Of a DNA stretch of 64,000 nucleotides, positions 59,001-64,000 are shown piece by piece (the first letter of the stretch is position 1; every line of letters starts with the position of its first letter). A model generated the notes under the pieces. The model was not told the DNA's origin and ran no database searches. It worked only from the letters and a program-made list of their open reading frames with translations. The position numbers and the translations under genes were made by a program. The DNA is from Cladochytrium replicatum. Its lineage: Eukaryota; Chytridiomycota; Chytridiomycetes; Cladochytriales; Cladochytriaceae. The DNA lies in assembly GCA_025526935.1 (NCBI GenBank), contig JAHLKD010000056.1, positions 286,035 to 350,034 on the forward strand, given 5' to 3'.

Positions 59001-62000
59001 ACGGGACATTGGAATGTTCAGATTTGTCTACTACCCTCACAGAGACTTTCCAGAGCATTCTTGGGGTGCGCGTGACATATGCCGAGTACCGTAGATTTGC
59101 GAGCAACTTTTCCCAGATTGACTCCCGACTAATGCCTGCACAAGTAAGCACGTTGCTAAGGAAAGGGGACATGGCGAACCTTGGAGAGGGCCATTCGTCA
59201 CACACAGCAGAGGCAATCTACAACCGAACAGGTTCAAGCATCCCTCAGCTTCTGGATGTAGTTGCAGCGGAGCGGCTGAGGATATGTGAGCACTGGTTCC
59301 AACGTTGCGGGATAGCAGATCAGGAACACGAGCAACTGGTCCCAGCAGTGACATCTCCAGAGGCAGTTCTCCGATCAGGGGACAGGTCCAATGTATCTGA
59401 GACAGTAAGAGATACGGCAAAGGTATCAGAGACGGAGACTGTGTTGGGGACCCTGACTGTGTCGGAGGTGTTGGAGACGGTGAATGTCCATGCCACATTC
59501 CGTGAAGATTTCCTAGCGAGTGGGGAGGATGCAGCAAGGGCAAATACTGTTCTGCAAGCCACGGAGCTACTTCGTACTTTTACTGGAAACCGATATGCAC
59601 ACTTCAGATCAGATTCCATCAGAGAGGCCATCTGCAAGAGTGAAAAACTACTCTACTGGTGTCACCAACTGGGTCTGGAAAGACCGTGGTACCGGCCATC
59701 CTGGCAGCGTTGAACACAGCAGTTCTGCATGTGCTGATATCTCCCCTACGAGCTGTTGCAGCGGAGATCAGAAAGCGACTGGAAGAGCTGCGGATTCCTT
59801 GTTACCTGTGGAGTGAAGTGAAAGCCCACAAGAACAAGCTGAACGCAATAGCTGGTCATCTGGGGCTACTGCTATGTCAAGTAGAGCAACTTGACAATCC
59901 CGGCCTGCTTTCCACAGAATTGGTCCAAATATGGGAGAACGGGAGGCTGGGGACAGTGATACTGGACGAATGTCATATTCTCCTCACCCAACGTCACTTC
60001 CGTGAGGCCATGACCAACGTCAGGGAATTTGTACACAAGTCAAAGTATGCTAGTCGACCACTCGGAAGTTGTCGCTTTTTGTATATGACAGCCACCATGC
60101 CTGTAGTTCTCCAGTCCGCATTCGAGCAACAGGTTGGCCTGGGCCGTGGAGAGCTGAGCGTTTGCAGGTCTCCGACCGACCGTCCCGAGTTGGCATATTT
60201 TGTTAAGAGTTGGCCATTAGCGGAAGTGTGCGAGTATGTACGGGCCACATGCCAGCGCACCATCATATATATTGCCAACGAAGAACAACAGGCTCAGATC
60301 AAGAGTTTGCTTCTGGGAGGACCCAGCGCCAAAGAAGCAGTTCCGACAAACATGCACCCGTGCTGTCATCATGGATCGAAAATGTCAGAACTGGACAGAA
60401 ATGTGGATCTGTGTCGATGGCTAGGCTGGGAAGGCCTAGATCAGGGGCGCGACCCTATTGCTGCAATGGCGGACATGTCAAGGGTGATGATAGCAACCAG
60501 TGGTTTGGGTGCAGCTCTGAATGTGGACGACGTTGGCCTTGTAGTTATTGTCAGTTGCTCTGGGATGATGGAGCTCAGTCAGATGGGGGGGAGGGCAGCA
60601 AAAAACGGTTCAGTTGGCATTGAGATCCTCATTCGGAATGAGGGGTTTATGCATGTACGCACCGAAGAAGAACTATCTCCCGACCGAGCTGCACTACTGG
60701 AGTACATGCAAACCAGTTCATGCTTGCGCAGAGCAAAGATCACATTCTTGGACGGAAACCCCAATGCACCCGAGTGTCGCAATTCCTGTGCGAAGCTGTG
60801 CGGAAACTGTGGCGGACAGTCCAACCTTTACCTAAAATTGGGGCAGCAACAGGAGACTCCACCTGGTCAGCAATACAGCGGTACCCTCTTTAGCAGCACA
60901 TCCTCCACAACCACCTCTACGCAATCGGACGTATCGCGCGTTCCAGAAACTCCGAGGATCATCAGGACACAAACTCCAAACTACTGGGACTCACCTACTC
61001 CACTATATGGGCCTCCTGGTGCAACGCAGCCTTTAGGGACTTATCACGAAAGACCCTTCCTGATCAAACCCATACCTAATAGGGGGCACATATCTCCAGG
61101 TAAGTGTTAGTTGAAAAGACAATAAGTTAACCACTAAGGGTTATTGGCAAAATTTGCACTCAGACTCATTCTCGGGCCATCATTTTGGCAAACAACGGTC
61201 ATCTTCCAGCTCATACACCTTGAAGAACCAGAAGGATTATGAAGAGAGTCCATCTTCTAGCTCATACACCATGAAGAACCAGATGGATTATGAAGAGAAT
61301 CCATCTGGTCTGTCTCTGAAAAGGCCAAAGGTTTGGATCCCCGTTTTGACATGTATGTTATACTTCGCCTGATCATCTTTCAAGTAGTTGCTTCAGCACT
61401 CCTCTGTTAAGTCAGATTGGTCTTGGTCACACCCGGAGGATGGTTCAGTTCAGTGGCTTCCAGCGGATGTTGGGAGCACCCAGTCAAAGTGGAGGACCTT
61501 TACTACAGAACACAAACCTAATGATTTCCAGGTAGATATGGGTTTGTCACTGTCACAGCAAAATCCACACCCTAAGGTCTTTCGGCCATCTGCAAACCCA
61601 TTACCTGCTGTCTCCACAGCTTCAGTCATCCCACACCTTAAGAGAGACTTCACAGCTCTATACCATAGCATCTTCAACCGTAGTAGGTGTATTGTGTGTG
61701 AGACTTTCCAAGGTTTCCCCTGTGGTTGCCAGAATGCGGTGCAGACTGTTGCAAGTTCCTCAGCAACACGGCGTGACCATCGTTGCTGGGTCTGCGGAGA
61801 ACCGGGACATCGTCGGTCTGACTGTGCTGCAAAGAAGGCGTTAGACAACTTCGCAAAATTCCGACCTAACCAGTTATGCATCTACTGTCTCCTGCGGCGG
61901 ACACAACAGCATCATTCCTCAAACGAACCGTTCTGCACCACGGACAATAAACGAGCCGCTCTTCACTGCTATTGTCGTCTCCACTACGAAAGCGCCAAGA

Positions 62001-62206
62001 GTAATGACGTTTCGTCCTGGCTGAAGCGGAGATATAGGAGTCAAGAGGTAGTAGATGCTTTGAGGCAGTTAGACAGTTGGGTTGAGTGGGGTATCCAGAC
62101 CTACAGTATTCACGATTTTAGCAACAAGTGCAACATAGCTGGTGGGAATATATGTCGGGCACTTGTTCTGGTGTTCGATATACTTCTTTCAGAGGAGGGC
62201 TGTTAG
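56031..62206 (+). CDS. Very large zinc-finger/RecQ-like helicase gene (telomere-linked-helicase type)
   Basis: Exons 56031-56121, 56195-56644, 56706-61099, 61164-61330 and 61388-62206, about 1,973 codons if one -1 step is taken at about 59642-59648. In order: C2H2-like fingers (CTLC...HCRASH, about residues 64-85; CISC...HVQKYH; CRGCGYVCG...KHC); a long middle region (about 840-1020) with integrase-like features; a RecQ-type helicase with SPTGSGKT (about 1167), DECH (about 1268), MTATMP, MIATSGLGAALNVDDVGLVV, QMGGRAAKNG (about 1473) and a RecQ zinc site (CLRRAK...CRNSCAKLCGNC); a Ser/Tyr-rich linker with two KNQ-x-DYEE repeats; and a zinc knuckle CWVCGEPGHRRSDC with a Cys/His-rich tail. This layout is known from large fungal subtelomeric helicases. 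The helicase motifs look intact apart from an Arg to Lys change in motif VI. Confidence 0.85.
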
Positions 62207-62366
62207 ATTGTTATCTGTGGCAATGTAGAATTTCAACAAAATCGTAATTTACCCTGTGGCGATCTATGTCAATAACAAGCTTAGAATAGAGGAGGATCAG
62301 GTTAGATATAGACAGCTGTATTTAATGACCAAGCAAATTGTCCACGATATTTAACTGCCTCCACAA

Positions 62367-63993
62367 CTAAGTGTTTTCTTCTGTGTTTAAAAAGACACCT
62401 TTGTGCATTTTGAATACAAGGCACACCCGGAATTCGCGTGGGCTAGTTCCCCACTTCTCCAGCATATGTTCAAGGGCGCATGATCTGATGAAAAGAATGT
62501 CACCACTCTTGAAAGGAATCTTAACTCCGAGATCAGGAAGCACGGTCCTCCCACCCTTGAATCTGCCAAAGCACACCATCGCACACCAACCATCTGGAAT
62601 GTCCTTGAGATCCCGGTGTCGGACTATCCATTGATTGAGAACAACCACAAGCATTGCAAAAGTCTTGTTCGTATGGTTGTCCCAGAGTAATTTGCCGCTA
62701 GGGTTCAGCCTCCCCATCGCCGCACTGTACCGCCCCGCCATATCTGGGTCAAGGCGCCTGAATAATGCCTGGACAGTCTCAGCGAGGTCAAGAATATGTT
62801 GGTGGCGTAAGAACTCAACAACCGCATCTGTTTTTCCGCTGCTGCCGGGGAATGTTTCAGCGGAGGTACCGATGTCACCTCCAGGGGCACCTCCCGTTGG
62901 CTGCCACACACCAAGGTGGTAAACGCCGTTGTGAGTGGGTTGCAGATCCCAATTGACATGCCGATTGTCCTTTGCTGACTTAACAGGCGGATATTTTTCC
63001 ACGAACTTTTCAACGGTGCTGGTGATTCCCGGTGCCAGAGCAGAAACAGCGTTCGGAACCCAAAAGAACAATCTACGGCCCGTGCAGTCGACACCCTGAA
63101 GAGGCGCAAGCGGTCGGTGATCCCCCATCCGCGACGTGACATCAATGTAGTCCTCTGCCTCCTTAAGGTCGAGCAAATACGCCTCTTCCGCTGTGAGTTG
63201 TGGTTTCAGGTGTGTGTTGGGTTGTCTGGCTGTAGGTCTAGAAGCGAGGTCCTGCAGCTTGACCCGGAAGCGCAATTCCAGGGTTCTCTCACGTACATCC
63301 TTCAGAAGAGCATCTTGCCGCTCAACAGATAGGTCAGTTGCCGAGGGGATACTGAAGAAGAGTCGTTGTGCAGGGGTCAGTTCCGGGGTAACAACATCAA
63401 TCTGAGTAAATGCAAAAACAGTTAATAGGGGGACATACTGAAAGTATGTTCCATACAGAGGTACTCGGGGCTGCAAGCACTGCCTGGGGTATCGCTGGAA
63501 CGACGTTGTCCGCTGCAAGTTTATGTGCAAGGTGCTCAAACTTGGATCGACAGGAAGCCTGCGCATATTCATGAAGTCAACATGTCAGTACCACTCCTTG
63601 GACGGCTTAAGTCTGCCGGGGGTACCTTTTTTGAGTACTTTATGTTTCCCAACTCCCAGGCACGTTGAAAATTGAAACTTTCCTGCTTGTCAAAAATAGA
63701 GATGGGTTTCATGACAGAATGATTAGAAAAAAGCCCATACCGAAGGTACCGAAGGTTTTCGTGTTTGAAACGCTAGGGAACTTGGGACTGCTTGGTGTCC
63801 CATCTCTGCCGGTGACCCAGACGCATGCTGATAGGTAGGAGAATCAGCAGCACAGGAAGCACCAATTTCCGAACCCAAGTGTTCCAAGACAGTAACCCCC
63901 TCCATATCAATCGCTTGTGTCTGAAAAACAGTGTTGGTAATGGTCCCATACGAAAGGAAAAATCATATTAACCCTTTCACTGGATTGCTCCAT
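62367..63993 (-). CDS. TET/JBP-type 2-oxoglutarate/Fe(II) dioxygenase
   Basis: Predicted nucleic-acid-base oxygenase (5-methylcytosine or thymine oxidation). Five exons (63993-63973, 63920-63741, 63682-63626, 63558-63439, 63401-62367) stay in frame and give 470 residues. The C-terminal double-stranded beta-helix holds the iron site HRD (388-390) in QWIVRHRDLKD, then FGRFKGGRTVLPDLGVKIPF, GDILFIRSCALEHML with the distal His (438), and the 2-oxoglutarate-binding Arg in REFRVCLVF. The wording matches the fungal TET/JBP family. The N-terminal half has PTHNGVYHLGVWQPTGG and a helical region. The frame is open to 63572 without splicing, but the spliced version has far more protein-like sequence (SKFEHLAHKLAADNVVPAIP). 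The true first exon could lie beyond the window. It is convergent with the helicase gene, 160 bp apart. Confidence 0.85.
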
Positions 63994-64000
63994 GCGGACA

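Noticed and set aside
63439-63572. Unspliced start of the dioxygenase at 63572 (MNMRRLPVDPSL...)
   Set aside because: The alternative frame across good splice sites gives a more protein-like sequence and a consistent five-exon model reaching ATG 63993.
55613-64000. Terminal inverted repeats or telomere repeats bounding the helicase module
   Set aside because: I compared the outer flanks by eye and found no convincing inverted repeat, target duplication or TTAGGG-type array; the right boundary may lie beyond the window.

Overview
The window is nuclear DNA of a fungus. Genes are split by short introns of about 45-75 bp with GTAAGT/GTATGT/GTGAGT donors. The gene set includes fungal-type AP-1 (Yap/Pap1) bZIP factors, isocitrate lyase, a Lrg1-type LIM-RhoGAP and an ALG14 encoded separately from any ALG13. 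Several traits point to an early-diverging lineage, most plausibly a chytrid: TAF3 keeps its C-terminal PHD finger, an Integrator-subunit-4-like remnant is present, and a secreted amylase carries trefoil domains. The placement is an inference; no rRNA or other taxonomic marker lies in the window.

Layout. 1-4.3 kb: two tandem GH13 alpha-amylase genes on the minus strand (the left copy runs off the window), with a gene-conversion-like block and a copied scrap of the neighbouring sorting-nexin gene. 4.8-9.4 kb: a PXA-C2-PX-Nexin_C protein (Mdm1/SNX13 type). 9.9-15.1 kb: largest subunit of RNA polymerase III. 15.1-17.4 kb: gene-poor, with remnants. 17.4-20.6 kb: TAF3. 21.3-22.5 kb: a small membrane protein and ALG14, head to head. 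22.7-26.0 kb: unidentified gene(s). 26.6-30.8 kb: LIM-RhoGAP. 31.5-36.8 kb: two AP-1-like bZIP genes on opposite strands, separated by a gene-free block that holds a Ty1/copia pol relic and tandem duplications. 37-50 kb: a dense housekeeping stretch with proteasome RPN5, a sirtuin, a doubtful gene, an F-box gene, exopolyphosphatase, an exonuclease-RRM-zinc-finger protein and isocitrate lyase. 50.5-53 kb: dipeptidyl peptidase III. 53.6-55.6 kb: a broken coiled-coil gene and a 33-bp minisatellite. 55.9-64 kb: an accessory module with a very large zinc-finger/RecQ-like helicase gene of the kind linked to fungal telomeres and, convergent with it, a TET/JBP-type 2-oxoglutarate/Fe(II) dioxygenase.

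The housekeeping part is ordinary. The most interesting part is the right end. Its roughly 1,970-codon helicase gene contains a middle region that looks like a degenerate tyrosine recombinase, and it needs one -1 slip on an A run to stay open. It sits 160 bp from a predicted modified-cytosine/thymine oxygenase, suggesting a mobile or subtelomeric element that may carry its own DNA-modification enzyme. Single-base frame breaks in several otherwise conserved genes mean assembly indels must be excluded before any is called a pseudogene.
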